A stretch of DNA of 64,000 nucleotides from Batillaria attramentaria (Eukaryota; Mollusca; Gastropoda; Batillariidae): NCBI GenBank assembly GCA_018292915.2, contig JACVVK020000164.1, positions 392,501 to 456,500 on the forward strand. Direction: 5' to 3'. The notes under the pieces were generated by a model. That model was given only the letters and a program-made list of their open reading frames with translations, ran no database searches and had not been told where the DNA came from. Every line of letters starts with the position of its first letter. Within the stretch, counting starts at the first letter, position 1. This document shows, piece by piece, positions 21,309-41,965 of this stretch. The position numbers and the translations under genes are program-made.

Positions 21309-23029
21309 TCCAGTTAAATCTGGAGCTCAGTATAATAGACCTTTTTAGTGCACTCATAATTAGCCAGTCAGAAATCAGTCTAGAAACAGTAAGTTGAGGG
21401 TTATCGCAAAGGTTTTTTGGCGGTTGACGGCACTTGGCTACTGCTGCAGACGTCATTTTGTATACCATATTGTTTGCAAGGTCTTCCAGATAAAATGGCA
21501 CTGCTTGATGCATCGAGATTTTTGTATTTTCTGCTTCTGCGTCATGAATATCTTGTGTAATTTCCAGAAGAATCCTATAACATCTGGTAACTCTTCTTTC
21601 CATGCCAGTATGTATCTAAATCTGATGGGACTATTTTGATATTTCCCATAACATTTTCTGGTCATGTGCATGTGTATAATTATGAATTACGTTGATGAAC
21701 AATCATGTTTGAAACTTAGGGATCAATTTTACTGTTTGCCATTTTTGCAACGTTCACTAATTTATAAGCCTACTACACTAAAGCAAAAATGTTTCTTATA
21801 ATGTGTACATCCCCTCTTTCAAACGTTCGTTTGAAGGATTTGATTCTTGTATTAAGGGGCGAGGGGCAGTTAGGGACAATTTGCGAGCTACACGTGATTC
21901 AGTATGGAGTAGGCGCTGCATGGTAACTGACGAGCAAGGGTCCGGTATCCTATTATGGTTTGATTGTCCCTGACTGCCCGCGACCTTTGAGTCGAGAAAT
22001 TTGTGTTGTATAAAAATGCCAAAGCTGAATTTGCTTCCATGGGGTCGTTCTGTCGGTAGGCCAAATCAGTTGTTGCACAGCTATCATTGAGTTTGGAAAC
22101 TTGCATTCTGCAACTTGTAATGAAGCACGATCGTGGTGGCAGTCAGCCTTGGGTTTCATTAAACATTGTACGTAGAGGCAGTGTGTAGGATGCCTCAGCT
22201 GTATGGCCTTCAAGACTTTTTCACTCTTTTTTTATGTTCATGATTACTAGCGATATAGTAGGACAATCAGTGAAACCTTCTCCTTTGTCAAATTGTTTGT
22301 TTAAAAGTTATTTTGTGAACATGACAGAATCACCAATGAACAGCAGCAATTTTTGAACATGTAATCGTATTTGAACAGATACGTATTTTGAAACTGTGGA
22401 GTATGTGGTTAGTATTATTTCTCAGTGTCATTTAATGCCTCTGTAGCTTTACATAATTAACATCTAAGAGCCTTAATTATTTGTTAATACTCAGTAGATT
22501 CCCCTCTGCCCCCCCCCCCTCCCCCATTCTCTAGTAAGTAAAATGGCATCTACTTTAGCTCAGTCCCCTTTCCGTTGTGTTAAGAGTATATGGTTGCAGT
22601 TGTATACTTGGTTTCCATCTTTCTTGAAATTAACAGTAATAAGGCTGTTACAACAACATTTGCTAAATATACCCCTGAGTTTGTTTTTTTTTTTTTTTTT
22701 TTTGAGGGGGGGGGGGGGTGTATGTGTGTGTGTGTTGTTGTTGTTTTAGAATCGTAGAAGGATGGGTAACATGTACGATTTAAAAACAAGATGAGTAACA
22801 TGTTACACCTTTCAGTGCCCTTTTAGCTGTCTTTGTTGTACAGTGTGTATAGTTTTTAAGAGTCGATATATCCTTCTGTTTATGATACGCAATGTGCATA
22901 TCCTACAATTTACGCATATACATTCTTGTTTTTATGTTCAGATTTTCAGTCTGTGTGTACCATTTCCACTTTTGACCTCCCTCTCTATTTCTTTCATTTT
23001 ACACACATGCGCTTGCGCACGCACGTGTG

Positions 23030-23074
<45 letters not shown>

Positions 23075-24554
23075 CATATACATGCAAGTCCAGTATCTGG
23101 TGTTGATGTTGTAATTATTTCTGCCCATTTTACTGCTGCTTGTAAAGATTGTGTGTCAGACGACATCCCCTGTTCATATTCCTGATTGTAAATTGTGATG
23201 AGTATAACTCCTAGTCCTCTTCGATCCAATTATTTCTTTGGTTTATGGTCTTTTTGTTTGATTTTTTTTTCCATTTTGTTTCTGAAGATGTACTTGATAT
23301 TTCATGATATTTCATCGTACATGTTTCTGACAACACAGTAATCTCTCTTCCCTCATACATGGCTGGTATCAGTATTGTTCCCCTGTAATCATTTTTGTCT
23401 AGTTTCATTTGTGATTTGATGCTAGTAGGATATTAAGCCTGTTTTCGTTTTGTTTGGGGATATTGACTTTGGTTAGAAAGAAAGAAAATTTCCTTGATAT
23501 CTGGGGAGTTTTTGTGGGTTTTAAAAAAAATTTTGTGATATTTTAAGATATATGTACTTTTGGGGAGGACTTACGTGGTGGAAAAGGACGTTAAACTCCC
23601 GAACACCCACTCCCCACTCCCTTTGCGGGACTGACGTAGAGAACACTTTTTTGTGTTCACTGACCTGTAAAATATGTCTCAGCTCTTCATTACACTGGAT
23701 GAACAATTCAGCTGATATTATTTTTGTATAAACATGCATATCCCATATTCCTGCCTATGACATACAGTACTTGACTATAATCTAGATCTGCCATATCATC
23801 AGAAGATGTTTTGGGGGAAAATAAAAAAAATAAAAAAGGTGAAAACATTTGAAGAAGCAAAATCAGGTAGAAATAGACATAGATATGTTTGATTTGCAAA
23901 TTAATGCAACATTACCTTCATCTTCTCAGTGTTTATAATTTTGACCATTCAAAATTTGGTAGAACACGGGAACTTCAAAGTGCTCCCCAAACCTACCCCC
24001 ATTTATTTAAATTATTTACCCAGCTAAGTAGTTTTTCTTTCTATTCATCTAATATCATTATTGTTTTAATTTGTCGTGGTATTTGTGCGAGGATTCTTAC
24101 GATCCCACGAAAAGGCACAGTTTTGCTCAAATGTGATTGTACACGTAGTACAGTTCATCATAGCCTTGCGTCCATTTTGGTTCTGCTGTTATTAATTTAT
24201 GAGAGTCAACAGATGTCTTGTTGAGAGATGGATGCGCTTCGTTTTTTCTTTTTTGTAAAGGATGGGGAATGCGGGGAATTCATACTCAAAACTTGTCCAT
24301 GTACCAAAAATAACTACCCTCCTACCACACACTTTTTGTATCCTCTCTGACTTCTAATCATGCGATTTTTTCGATTTATCAAAATCCAGTGCTCCAGTGT
24401 ACATATTTGTTGTTCTTTTAAAAAGTAATCTTTCCATTCATTTAGAATCCCTGCTGCATATCCGCTTTGACTGTTAATTGTCTTCTTATCTCATTTCTAA
24501 ACTCTGTGTATGGCTGTTCATTTCTCCTGAAAGGACTTTTACTATGTGCTGCTG

Positions 24555-24560
24555 AATAAA
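24555..24560 (+). terminator. Candidate distal poly(A) signal of chimaerin
   Basis: AATAAA with a GT-rich downstream stretch at about 24586-24655, just before the next gene. If used, the chimaerin 3'UTR is about 4.8 kb. RNA data would decide. Confidence 0.3.
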
Positions 24561-24612
24561 TCATTGTGCTGTGTTAATTTCAAATCAGGGCTGGGTGTTT
24601 GTGTTGGCTCGT

Positions 24613-24653
<41 letters not shown>

Positions 24654-25119
24654 GGATCTGAATGGTAAATTACATTAAACAACTGAGCTGTGACAAAGGA
24701 CCATTCAATCACAATCACAGTGAAAGGTACGAAAAATAATTCTGACACCCACGTCACCGCCGAAGCACAACTACGCTAAGCGCGCTAGCAGACGACACGT
24801 GCGAAATCGGAGGAGTAGTCGTTCTTGAACACAGAAACGAAGATTTATCGAGATCAACGGAAATGTGGATATCTACAGAAACAATATGCCGTGAAAATGC
24901 ATGTGCTGCTGATATTTTTAAGAGTGCACTTTACCTTTCATCATGCCCCTTTTTCACGTGCGAATTTGACATGGACCGCACGAAACTCGAAGGGAGCATA
25001 CTCTTAAAGAAAGCGCCTGCGCGTGCGCATGAGAGGTGGACGACTCGCAGTCGTTCCATACAGCCGGTTCCAGAAATCTAGAAAACGCCACTAACAAGCA
25101 CGTCTTAGAGTATGGAATA

Positions 25120-33503
<8,384 letters not shown>

Positions 33504-34153
33504 GGTCGTGGGAAGGACAGCACACCTGTGAATTTGGAAGATAATTCGTTAAGAGGGAGAGGATGACGTGAAAAGATGCAAGGCACAGCAGTTGGCAGTG
33601 GGGATTGGTGTTTGTATTTTAAAGAACATTTTTTTTTTTCCACCTGCTTTCATCCTGTCTACACTACACCAGAAATCCAAGATGAAGTCGATCTATGTGT
33701 TTCAGTTAATCTGTGCCATAGGAAAAAATTCTAAAGTTGCCGATACCTTGTTGCACGCAGCTGTTTTGCTCACACTAAAAGTTTCGCATGAAGTTTTACT
33801 TATTCATTTTCAGTGATAGCTGTGTTTGATACAGTTGTCCTTTCTGGGATCAATTAAGTATTTTTGAATTTTGAGTTGTGTCATTTGGTGCCAGTACAGC
33901 CGATTATTTTATGATTTTTTTTTTTTTTTTTTTTTTGGGGGGGGGGTGCTTTTTCTGTTGAATTGTAGGGCTCCTGCAATTACGTTATTCAGGTATTTCA
34001 GAGTTTTTTCTTTACAGTTTCAGTTCAGATACAATTTCTTTTTAATGTAACATCTGTTCAGATACTTGTATTTATTTATTTACATATTTATTTATTTTTG
34101 GCATAAAGCTATAAAAATGTGTTAATGGCACCCTTTTTTGTTTGTACACATAC

Positions 34154-34202
<49 letters not shown>

Positions 34203-34220
34203 GAGAGATGGGGGGGGGGG
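33504..34220 (+). other. 3' flank of zinc-finger gene; no gene seen
   Basis: T-rich DNA without an ORF or an AATAAA. It has a T/G homopolymer (about 33916-33948) and a (GT)n tract (34158-34198). It is probably 3'UTR plus intergenic DNA. Confidence 0.4.
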
Positions 34221-34224
34221 GGAT

Positions 34225-34437
34225 ATAGTATACTCAAAACGCCTGGGATGAGTCCACCATCAAAACTGGAGGTAGGGATAGCTTCTTCAAGGGTTGAACT
34301 GTACTCACTTCAGCTTGCTTTTCACTGTGTGAAAATTGCTCACTATACTATTACATCAAGGACAAGGACAGTTTCAATGGATGGGGGCGGGAAGGTGTGA
34401 ACAGTACTCACCTGGGCGGGCCCACTATCGAAATAGG
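34225..34437. repeat. Left remnant of the hairpin-unit array
   Basis: It carries GATGAGTCCACCATC, GAACAGTACTCAC and GGGCCCACTATCGAAATAGG, modules shared with 44850-45965. Confidence 0.55.
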
Positions 34438-34463
34438 CATATATGAAAACGTGCGTATAGGGT

Positions 34464-34785
34464 CCATGAACTACCTGCGACTGGTCACGCGCTACGCGCG
34501 ACTGGTCATGAACGACGCGCGGCTGGTCATATGCGACGCGCGGTTGGTCATATGCGACGCGCGGTTGGTCATGCGCTACCCGCGATTGGTCATGGGCTAC
34601 CCGCGATTGGTCATGCGCTAACCGCGATTGGTCATGGACTACCGCGACAACTAGCGACTGGTCATGAACGACGGGCGACGGGCGACCGGCCGTGATATTG
34701 GTCATGCGCGACGGGCCGTGATATTGGTCATGCGCGACGGGCCGATATTGGTCATGCGCGACGGGCCGTGATACCAACTGCGCTC
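34464..34785. repeat. 21-bp/26-bp minisatellite, left foldback tip
   Basis: About eight 21-bp units with GGTCATGCGCTACCCGC-like sequence, then 26-bp GGTCATGCGCGACGGGCCGT units. The mirror image is at about 44505-44815. Confidence 0.85.
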
Positions 34786-35739
34786 GGTATAGAAAAGTGT
34801 AGAATAGAAGAACCACTACTTCGCCTACTTCTTCCTTGACTCAAGACATGTACAACGGTGGGAGTAATGGGGGGGGGGGGGGGCGTGGGGGGCGGGTGCA
34901 GTAACTAAGCAAGGTTGTTACCATCTGTATGTGATTGGTTAAAACTCAATCAGTCTTGCACCCCCCCCCCCCCCCCCCCCCGTCAGTCACCCTTCACACC
35001 AGTCTGTGTCTGTTGATTGGTCAAAGCTCATACGTCAATCAGTCTTAGTTTTGAGACACCGGGTATTGAGGCGTGTAAGGGCCACCGCCTGTCTCGACGT
35101 GACGTCAAACAAAAGACAGAGCACGTGCCCGCCCATAGTATCGCACCTGGGAAGAGCTCCACAAATCACTGGGGAGGGGGGGTGGGTGCTGGTGGGCGAT
35201 CGGTCATGCGCGACTGGTCATAAGCGGCTGGCTGGCGCTTTGTCTATGATGCCGGCGACTTCAAACAAAAGACAGAGCTCACAGCCCCACAGCCTTTGCC
35301 GTATCACAGTCGCCAGTAATAACCCAACAGCAGCCGATTGGCGCCAGGCACTTGGTACACCCCCCCCCCCCCTTCCCACCAGTAACCCCCACACACACAC
35401 CCGGCGAGCAATTACACGGCGTTAAACGGCAAGTCATCGGCACGTGCCCAAAGCCTGGGGACCTATGCATGGACACAACCTTCCGTAGGCACAGCCTAAA
35501 CGCCAAGTCTCAGACTTGGCAGTCTCGGTCTAAATTTCTCGCGCAACCGCTATGCATGGACGCGGACAACAGCCCAGACAACCAAGTCTCAGACTTGAAG
35601 TCGGCCTACGTGACGTCATCTACTTTATCTAAATTTAGAGTGTGGGATTCCGGTATTCCCCAGCCAATTGTGAGAGTACGCATGCGCATGTGTTCAACGA
35701 GACAGCCCAGCGCCGCGGGAAAGGAACAGCCAGCGGGAT

Positions 35740-38700
35740 ACTTACTTACTTACTTAGGCCCCTGGCTCCACGTGGAGCATAGGCCATCGACAACCCTTCG
35801 CCATCGCACTCTGTTCTGGGCTATTCTTGCCACTCCAGTCCAGTTGGTACCCTGCTTATATAACTCTGCCTCAGTGTCCCGCCTCCAGCTGTTGCGAGGC
35901 CGGCCTCTCTTCCTTTTCCCCTGTGGGTTCCATGTCAGGGCTTGGCGTGTGGTGCTGGATGCTGGCTTCCTGAGGGTGTGTCCAATCCAGCCCCACTTCC
36001 TCCGCAGGATCTGCTTGGACGCTGGTTCCTGCCCTGCTCGCTCCCACAGCTCTTCGTTCCGGATCTTCTCTGGCCATCGGATGTTGAAGATGCGCCTCAG
36101 ACAGGTGTTGAGAAATGTCTGGATCTTCTGCTGCATCGTCTTCGTTGTCCTCCATGTTTCGCATCCGTAGAGCAGAACTGACTTCACGTTGGAGTTGAAG
36201 ATGCGAAGTTTGGTTCTTATGCTGACAACTTTGGATGCCCAGATGTTCTTCAGCATGACCATTGCTGCCCTTGCCTTGCCGATTCTGGCTGTGACGTCTC
36301 GGTCTGTGCCTCCCTGTCCATCAACCACACTCCCCAGGTAGACAAAGGACTCTACCTCCCTGATGAACTCTCCACCGACTGTGACTGGTGTGTTGGCAGT
36401 GGTGTTGATCTTCATCAGCTCGGTTTTCCTCCTGTTGATCTTGAGCCCTGTTCCGGCTGATGTGGCTTCCAGGCATGTAGTCTTGTCCTGCATCTGGCTG
36501 TGGCTGTGAGACAGGAGCGCCAGGTCGTCCGCAAAGTCGAGGTCATCCAGCTGCGTCCAGAGTGTCCACTGTATCCCGTTTTTCCTGCCTGTTGTGGTGG
36601 TCTTCATGATCCAGTCGATGACCAGGAGGAAGAGGAACGGGGACAACAGGCATCCCTGGCGGACTCCGGTCTTCACCTCGAAGCTTTCTGACAACTGGCC
36701 GGCATGGGCAATCCTGCAGCTCATGTCTTTGTAGGTGCACTGGATCAGGGAGATGATCTTCCCGGGAACTCCATAGTGCCTTAGCAGCTTCCACAGCGCC
36801 TCTCTGTCTACACTGTCGAAGGCCTTCTCATAGTCTATGAAGTTGATGTAGAGGGGGGAGTTCCACTCCAGTGACTGCTCAACGATGATGCGTAGGCTGG
36901 CGATCTGGTCAGCGCAGGACCTGTTCCTGCGAAAGCCCGCCTGCTGGTCTCGGAGCATAGGGTCGACTGCCTCCCTCATTCTCTCCAGTAGAATTCTGTT
37001 GAGAACCTTGCCTGGCACTGACAGGAGCATGATCCCTCGGTAGTTGCTGCAGTCCCTGAGGTCCCCTTTCTTTGGCAGCTTGATGACGATCCCTTCTTTC
37101 CACTGGGCTGGCACCTCTTCCTTCTCCCAGATCTTGCTGAATAGGCTGTGCAGCATGTTGACGGCTGTCTCTGTGTCTGCTTTGATGGCTTCTGCTGGTA
37201 TCTCGTCCGGCCCTGCAGCTTTCCCATTTCTCAGTGTCATGATGGCTTTCCTGATCTCCGCCTTAGAGGGCTTGTCGCAGTTGATGGGTAGTTCTGTCTC
37301 AGCTGGCGGGATGTCTGGTGGTGTTTCAGGGATGGGGCGATTTAACAGCTCCCTGAAGTGTTCTGCCCATCGCTTCAGCTGTTCCTCAGTTGTTGTCAGT
37401 GGGTGCCCGTTCTTGTCCTTCACTGGTTTGTCTGTCTGCTGAAATTTGCCCGCGAGCTTCTTGGTCACCTGGTACAGGTCTTTTAGGTTCCCTTGTCCAG
37501 CTGCTTCCTCTGCTTGATTGGCCAGGTCGTCGATGTAGTCCCTCTTGTCCTTTCTGGTGCTCCTCTTCACTTCTCTGTCAGCTGCTGTGTATTCTTCCTG
37601 TGCCTTTGCCTTAGCTCTTCTTGTTCGGCTCGTGTTCAGTGCAGTTTTCTTCTTTTTCCTAACTTCCAGCTTCTGGATGGTATCAGCAGAGATCCATTCC
37701 TTGTGTTGGGTCTTTCTCTTGCCAAGGACCTCTTCGCATGTGTCGTGCCAGAGTTTCTTGCTGTGTTCCCACTGTGTCTCGATATCCATTCCACTGTCTT
37801 CTATCAGGTCTTGCAGTGGCTGGAACCTGTTGGAAAGGCTGGTCCGGAATGCTGCTTGTGTCTCTGTGTTCCTGAGTAGGCCAACGTTGTACCTGGTCTG
37901 TGTGTTGTTGGCGTTGGTGTGTCTCTTAAGCCGAAGTCTCAGTGTTGTTGCAAGAAGGTGGTGGTCTGATGATACATCGGCACCCCTCATCACGCGCACA
38001 TCTCGCCACGATCTCCTGAACTTCCGGCTGATGCAGATGTGATCAATCTGGTTCTCCGTGACATGGTCCGGCGATCTCCATGTGGCCTTGTGGATGCGCT
38101 TGTGTGGGAAGATGCTGCCTCCTATCACTAGCTGGTTCAGGGCACAAAAGTCTGCAAAGCGCTCGCCATTTTCGTTCATCTGTCCCAGTCCGTGTGTTCC
38201 CATGGTGTTCTCATAGCCTGTGTTGTCTGATCCAATCTTGGCGTTGAAGTCTCCCATAAGTATGGTCATGTCCTTGGCTCCTCCTCTATCTATCACTGTC
38301 TGCAGTTGTTGGTAGAAGTCATCTTTTTTCTCCTCTTCCGCATCATTGGTGGGAGCGTAGCACTGGATGATGTTCAGCTTGATGTCTTTTTTCTTGGTGA
38401 TGAATTTGGCTGTAATGATGCGGGAGTTGACAGGTTCCCAGCCGATGAGTGCCCGCTGTGCCTCCGGTGCCAGCATCAGGGCCACGCCCTCAGTGTGGGG
38501 GGCTCCATCCTCTGTGTGTCCCGAGTACAGCAGTTGCTCTCCCGATGAAAATCTCAGCTGTCCTGTCTGTAGCCACCTTGTCTCACTCAGTCCCAGTACT
38601 CCTATCTTGTAGTTCTTCATCTCTCTTGCTACTTGTATGGTCCTTCCTACTTCATACATTGTCCTGATGTTCCATGTGGCTACTCTCGTCGTTGTCCTGG

Positions 38701-39036
38701 GTGTTAGAAGGGGGGTCGGCCTTGCAGCTTCCTTTCGGCTTTCACTGCAATGCGTCATAGGTCTCCGGGATGGAGACCCTTCCTTGCCCAGGTGAATGTT
38801 TTGGTTTGTTGCTGTCGATGCTTCTGTAACGTTATGTTTTTTACAGGTAGGGCTGTTAACCCTACGCAAACCCGTTTAGCCTCTTGGAGAGGTGGTCCAC
38901 ATTCGTCTGACCTCTACCCTTCGACCTGTCCAGCTTGGGTGACCCTGCCAGGAGCACGTGCTCCCGCTGGCGTAGCTCTCTGGGTCATTGAGGTACACAA
39001 GCCACTACCCCACGACAAGGGTTGGACCATGTAGGG
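35740..39036 (-). mobile_element. Full-length RTE-type LINE nested in TIR element copy 1
   Basis: 3.3 kb on the minus strand: ~167-bp 5' leader, one intact ORF, and a 3' end made of (TAAG)n repeats rather than poly-A. AGCCAGCGGGAT at 35728-35739 and 39037-39048 is the target duplication. The empty site exists at about 40797. Confidence 0.9.
35750..38869 (-). CDS. LINE ORF: apurinic endonuclease-reverse transcriptase, 1039 aa, intact
   Basis: Endonuclease domain (about 60-340): VATWNIRTM, LGLSETRW, ILMGDFNAKIG, NQIDHICISR and SDHHLLATTLR carry the expected catalytic residues. Reverse transcriptase (about 530-850): IDYEKAFDSVDREALWKLL (motif A), GVRQGCLLSPFLF (motif B) and FADDLALL (motif C, near residue 780). 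The C-terminal block with WGWIGHTLR and GKRKRGRPRNSWRRDTEAEL is typical of RTE-like elements. There is no RNase H domain and no internal stop. An RTE-clade placement is likely, but a related clade is possible. Confidence 0.9.
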   Translation of the reverse strand: MRRVNSPTCKKHNVTEASTATNQNIHLGKEGSPSRRPMTHCSESRKEAARPTPLLTPRTTTRVATWNIRTMYEVGRTIQVAREMKNYKIGVLGLSETRWLQTGQLRFSSGEQLLYSGHTEDGAPHTEGVALMLAPEAQRALIGWEPVNSRIITAKFITKKKDIKLNIIQCYAPTNDAEEEKKDDFYQQLQTVIDRGGAKDMTILMGDFNAKIGSDNTGYENTMGTHGLGQMNENGERFADFCALNQLVIGGSIFPHKRIHKATWRSPDHVTENQIDHICISRKFRRSWRDVRVMRGADVSSDHHLLATTLRLRLKRHTNANNTQTRYNVGLLRNTETQAAFRTSLSNRFQPLQDLIEDSGMDIETQWEHSKKLWHDTCEEVLGKRKTQHKEWISADTIQKLEVRKKKKTALNTSRTRRAKAKAQEEYTAADREVKRSTRKDKRDYIDDLANQAEEAAGQGNLKDLYQVTKKLAGKFQQTDKPVKDKNGHPLTTTEEQLKRWAEHFRELLNRPIPETPPDIPPAETELPINCDKPSKAEIRKAIMTLRNGKAAGPDEIPAEAIKADTETAVNMLHSLFSKIWEKEEVPAQWKEGIVIKLPKKGDLRDCSNYRGIMLLSVPGKVLNRILLERMREAVDPMLRDQQAGFRRNRSCADQIASLRIIVEQSLEWNSPLYINFIDYEKAFDSVDREALWKLLRHYGVPGKIISLIQCTYKDMSCRIAHAGQLSESFEVKTGVRQGCLLSPFLFLLVIDWIMKTTTTGRKNGIQWTLWTQLDDLDFADDLALLSHSHSQMQDKTTCLEATSAGTGLKINRRKTELMKINTTANTPVTVGGEFIREVESFVYLGSVVDGQGGTDRDVTARIGKARAAMVMLKNIWASKVVSIRTKLRIFNSNVKSVLLYGCETWRTTKTMQQKIQTFLNTCLRRIFNIRWPEKIRNEELWERAGQEPASKQILRRKWGWIGHTLRKPASSTTRQALTWNPQGKRKRGRPRNSWRRDTEAELYKQGTNWTGVARIAQNRVRWRRVVDGLCSTWSQGPK

Positions 39037-39660
39037 AGCCAGCGGGATGCCTTACGCAATACACACCGCGCGCGGGCGGTCAGTCGGCCGGTACATGTGG
39101 CAGACTTACCCACCACGCGGCACTGTGCATCAGTTTCTGCGAGTCAAGTTGAACCTCGGGCCGGACTCAGACGTAAAAATACTGAACAACAGAAATAAAG
39201 GGGAATATTACTTACGGAATGGATGACATACTCCCATATCACCTCTCAAGGAAGGTGAGCAAACTAAATGCAGACATCTTTGGTGAGACTGGCACAGCGC
39301 AGGTCACAGTGACATGCTGACCGGATCGACTGAGCCACTGATGAGAGTGCCATATGCAAAACAGTACACACCAAAGACACTCGCAGTATAGTACATATAC
39401 CCGTAAAACACGATCTAGGCCTTGGCATAGTCGAATGAAACTCCACAACACCGAAAAACGCCATGCTGATTGTCGTTTAGGCCGAGCCTACGGCATTTAG
39501 GCCGCCGATTTCGCGTGACTAAATCGGGGCTGTTTAGGCTGCCGTTTAGACCCTGACTACCCCGTTGTCTGTGTCCATGCATACCGATTTCCGAGATTTA
39601 GTCAGAGCCTACGAATTTAGGCAGGGCCTACGCGTTTAGGTCGTGTCCATGCATAGGTCC

Positions 39661-40176
39661 TTCCTGTCCATCTGATTAGTCTCTCCCAAGTGGCGGGGCC
39701 ATTAAACACCAGACGAAGCATAACAATACTTCACACTTCAGCCGCTCAACAGAGTCTAAGCTCTAGGCTGATTGACATGTACTTCGACGCGTCTTGGGAA
39801 ACATACTCTTCCGTGTAAGCCAATCAGAGCAATGCAAGTCACGCAACATGGGTGTCAACCAGTACTGGGATGACCGCCCGCCGATAAGGTGTGTTTTTGT
39901 GGTTGCCAATCATGGTCAATCCTTGCTTGACAACACGTATGTCTCCATACAAACAGAGTTGATGTGTATTGTGGTGTTATCAAATACAATAGACCTAAAG
40001 CTGCTCCGCACATCACTGGCGCCTTTCTGACTGGCTCACACGGAAGAGCGTCGCCCCCGTGTGTGTAAGTGCATGTCAATCAAGTGGTGGCGCCTTTCTG
40101 ATTGGCTCAAACGGAAGAGCATCGCCCGTCAATCAAGCGAGATTAGCACGCGTTGTTTTCTCACGGCGCACTTCTG
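39661..40176. other. Spacer between the two inverted TIR elements
   Basis: No gene. A ~40-bp unit (GGCGCCTTTCTGAYTGGCTC ... GGAAGAGC) occurs twice, near 40018 and 40089. Confidence 0.6.
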
Positions 40177-41075
40177 GGGACCTATGCATGGACACGACCT
40201 AAACGCGTAGGCCCTGCCTAAATTCGTAGGCTCTGACTAAATCTCGGAAATCGGTATGCATGGACACAGACAACGGGGTAGTCAGGGTCTAAACGGCAGC
40301 CTAAACAGCCCCGATTTAGTCACGCGAAATCGGCGGCCTAAATGCCGTAGGCTCGGCCTAAACGACAATCAGCATGGCGTTTTTCGGTGTTGTGGAGTTT
40401 CATTCGACTATGCCAAGGCCTAGATCGTGTTTTACGGGTATATGTACTATACTGCGAGTGTCTTTGGTGTGTACTGTTTTACATGGCACTCTCATCAGTG
40501 GCTCAGTCGATCCGGTCAGCATGTCACTGTGACCTGCGCTGTGCCAGTCTCACCAGTCTAAAGATTTCTGCATTTAGTTTGCTCACCTTCCTTGAGAGGT
40601 GAAATGGGAGTATGTCATCCATTCCGTAAGCAATATTCCCCTTTATTTCTGTTGTTCAGTATTTTTACGTCTGAGTCCGGCCCGAGGTTCAACTTGACTC
40701 GCAGAAACTGATGCACAGTGCCGCGTGGTGGGTTGGGTCTGCCACATGTACCGGCCGACTGACCGCCCGCGCGCGGTGTGTATTGCGTAAGGCATCCCGC
40801 TGGCTGTTCCTTTCCCGCGGCACTGGGCTGTCTCGTTGAACACATGCGCATGCGTACTCTCACAATTGGCTGGGGAATACCGGAATCCCACACTCTAAAT
40901 TTAGATAAAGCAGATGACGTCACGTAGGCCGACTTCAAGTCTGAGACTTGGTTGTCTGGGCTGTTGTCCGCGTCCATGCATAGCGGTTGCGCGAGAAATT
41001 TAGACCGAGACTGCCAAGTCTGAGACTTGGCGTTTAGGCTGTGCCTACGGAAGGTTGTGTCCATGCATAGGTCCC
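40177..41075. mobile_element. GGGACCTATGCATGG TIR element, copy 2, uninterrupted
   Basis: 899 bp, opposite orientation to copy 1, with both 19-bp TIRs. CTG on each side (40174-40176, 41076-41078) suggests a 3-bp target duplication. No transposase; superfamily not assigned. Confidence 0.8.
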
Positions 41076-41079
41076 CTGG

Positions 41080-41965
41080 GTTTATGATTGAGGCTGTGCG
41101 TCGTGATTCAAGCTGCTCTGTGTGTGTGTGTGTGTCAGTGTGTGTGTGTGTGTGTGTGTGTCAGTGTGTGAGTGTGTGTGTGTTTCCCATAACGACCGTT
41201 TTTGTTCAGTCCCGTGGGCGGTCTCCTAAACGAAACGAAGGAAAGCACACACAATACTACACACCTCTCTCTCCCTCGGGCACACAAACACTCAAATGTG
41301 CGCAACAGTGTCAGACTGCAGTCAGAGAAAATTTATGTAAGTGATGTGTGGCAAGTCAATATTTTAAATGCATTCTCTCTCTCTCTCTCTCTCTTCCGCA
41401 CGCGGAAGGTGAAGAAAGAGTCACCCTGCAGCAAGAGAAATTAAAAAAAAAAAATAGTGTTGTAGGGCAGTCACACAATAACAATCAATGTCTTTACTAG
41501 GGTGTAGCAGAGTAGTGGTGTAGCAAGTGGGGTGTGGCAGTGTAGTAAGTGGGGTGTAGTGGTGTAGTAAGTGGGGTGTAGTGGTGTAGTACATGTAAAT
41601 GGTGTGTAACAACACACATTTATATATGGATGAATCGTGGCAGGGGTGAAGTGTCTCACTCCAGGTACGTGTCAATCAACTTCGTCTTTAACACCCGGCC
41701 TTGATCGACCAAAGGCGCCAACCTGTTGTTCGTGTCAGTCAACACCTCAGTTTTCAGAACACTCACTCTCACTTAACTGGTGGGGCTGCTCGCCTCACGA
41801 AGTCACGATGCGCCCGACAACTACGAGAACACAAATCCCCTACCATTTGAAGCACAGAACCAGCAGATGGGTAAGTTATTGCCCCCCCCCCCTCCCCTTT
41901 ACTGTTAGTTAGTGTGTTGGGGGGGGGGCTTGCTTACTGAACCCCCCCCCCCCCAACACACACAC
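41080..41965. other. Central part of foldback element with microsatellites
   Basis: (GT)n at 41120-41182, (CT)n near 41377-41394, and five ~20-bp GTGGTGTAGTAAGTGGG-type units at about 41510-41600. No ORF of note. Confidence 0.55.

Larger units (their letters stand above)
19781..25119 (+). other. Chimaerin 3' flank / possible long 3'UTR; no coding evidence
   Basis: AT-rich DNA with no convincing ORF. It holds C/G homopolymers (about 20074-20100, 20665-20683, 22709-22718), one reverse SINE-D (20920-21308), a SINE-A 3' fragment (about 23569-23608), and (CA)n/(GT)n tracts (23033-23072, 24620-24651). The last ~300 bp before 25120 is probably the zinc-finger gene promoter/5'UTR: an in-frame TGA at 25030-25032 precedes its ATG. 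Confidence 0.5.
35458..39660. mobile_element. GGGACCTATGCATGG TIR element, copy 1, interrupted by LINE
   Basis: TIR GGGACCTATGCATGGACAC at the left and its complement (one end base missing) at the right. Without the LINE insert it would be ~894 bp. No coding capacity of its own. Confidence 0.8.

Noticed and set aside
24863..25081. 72-codon ORF as the start of the zinc-finger gene
   Set aside because: It ends in a stop before the first donor and is in a different frame from the ATG at 25120; it is more likely 5'UTR.
34343..34816. 157-codon ORF with HDQ/YDQPRVA repeats
   Set aside because: It is a reading of the 21-bp foldback minisatellite (21 = 7 codons) and is mirrored in the other arm; no conserved domain.
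36500..38612. Several + strand ORFs of 60-165 codons
   Set aside because: Antisense shadows of the intact LINE ORF on the minus strand.
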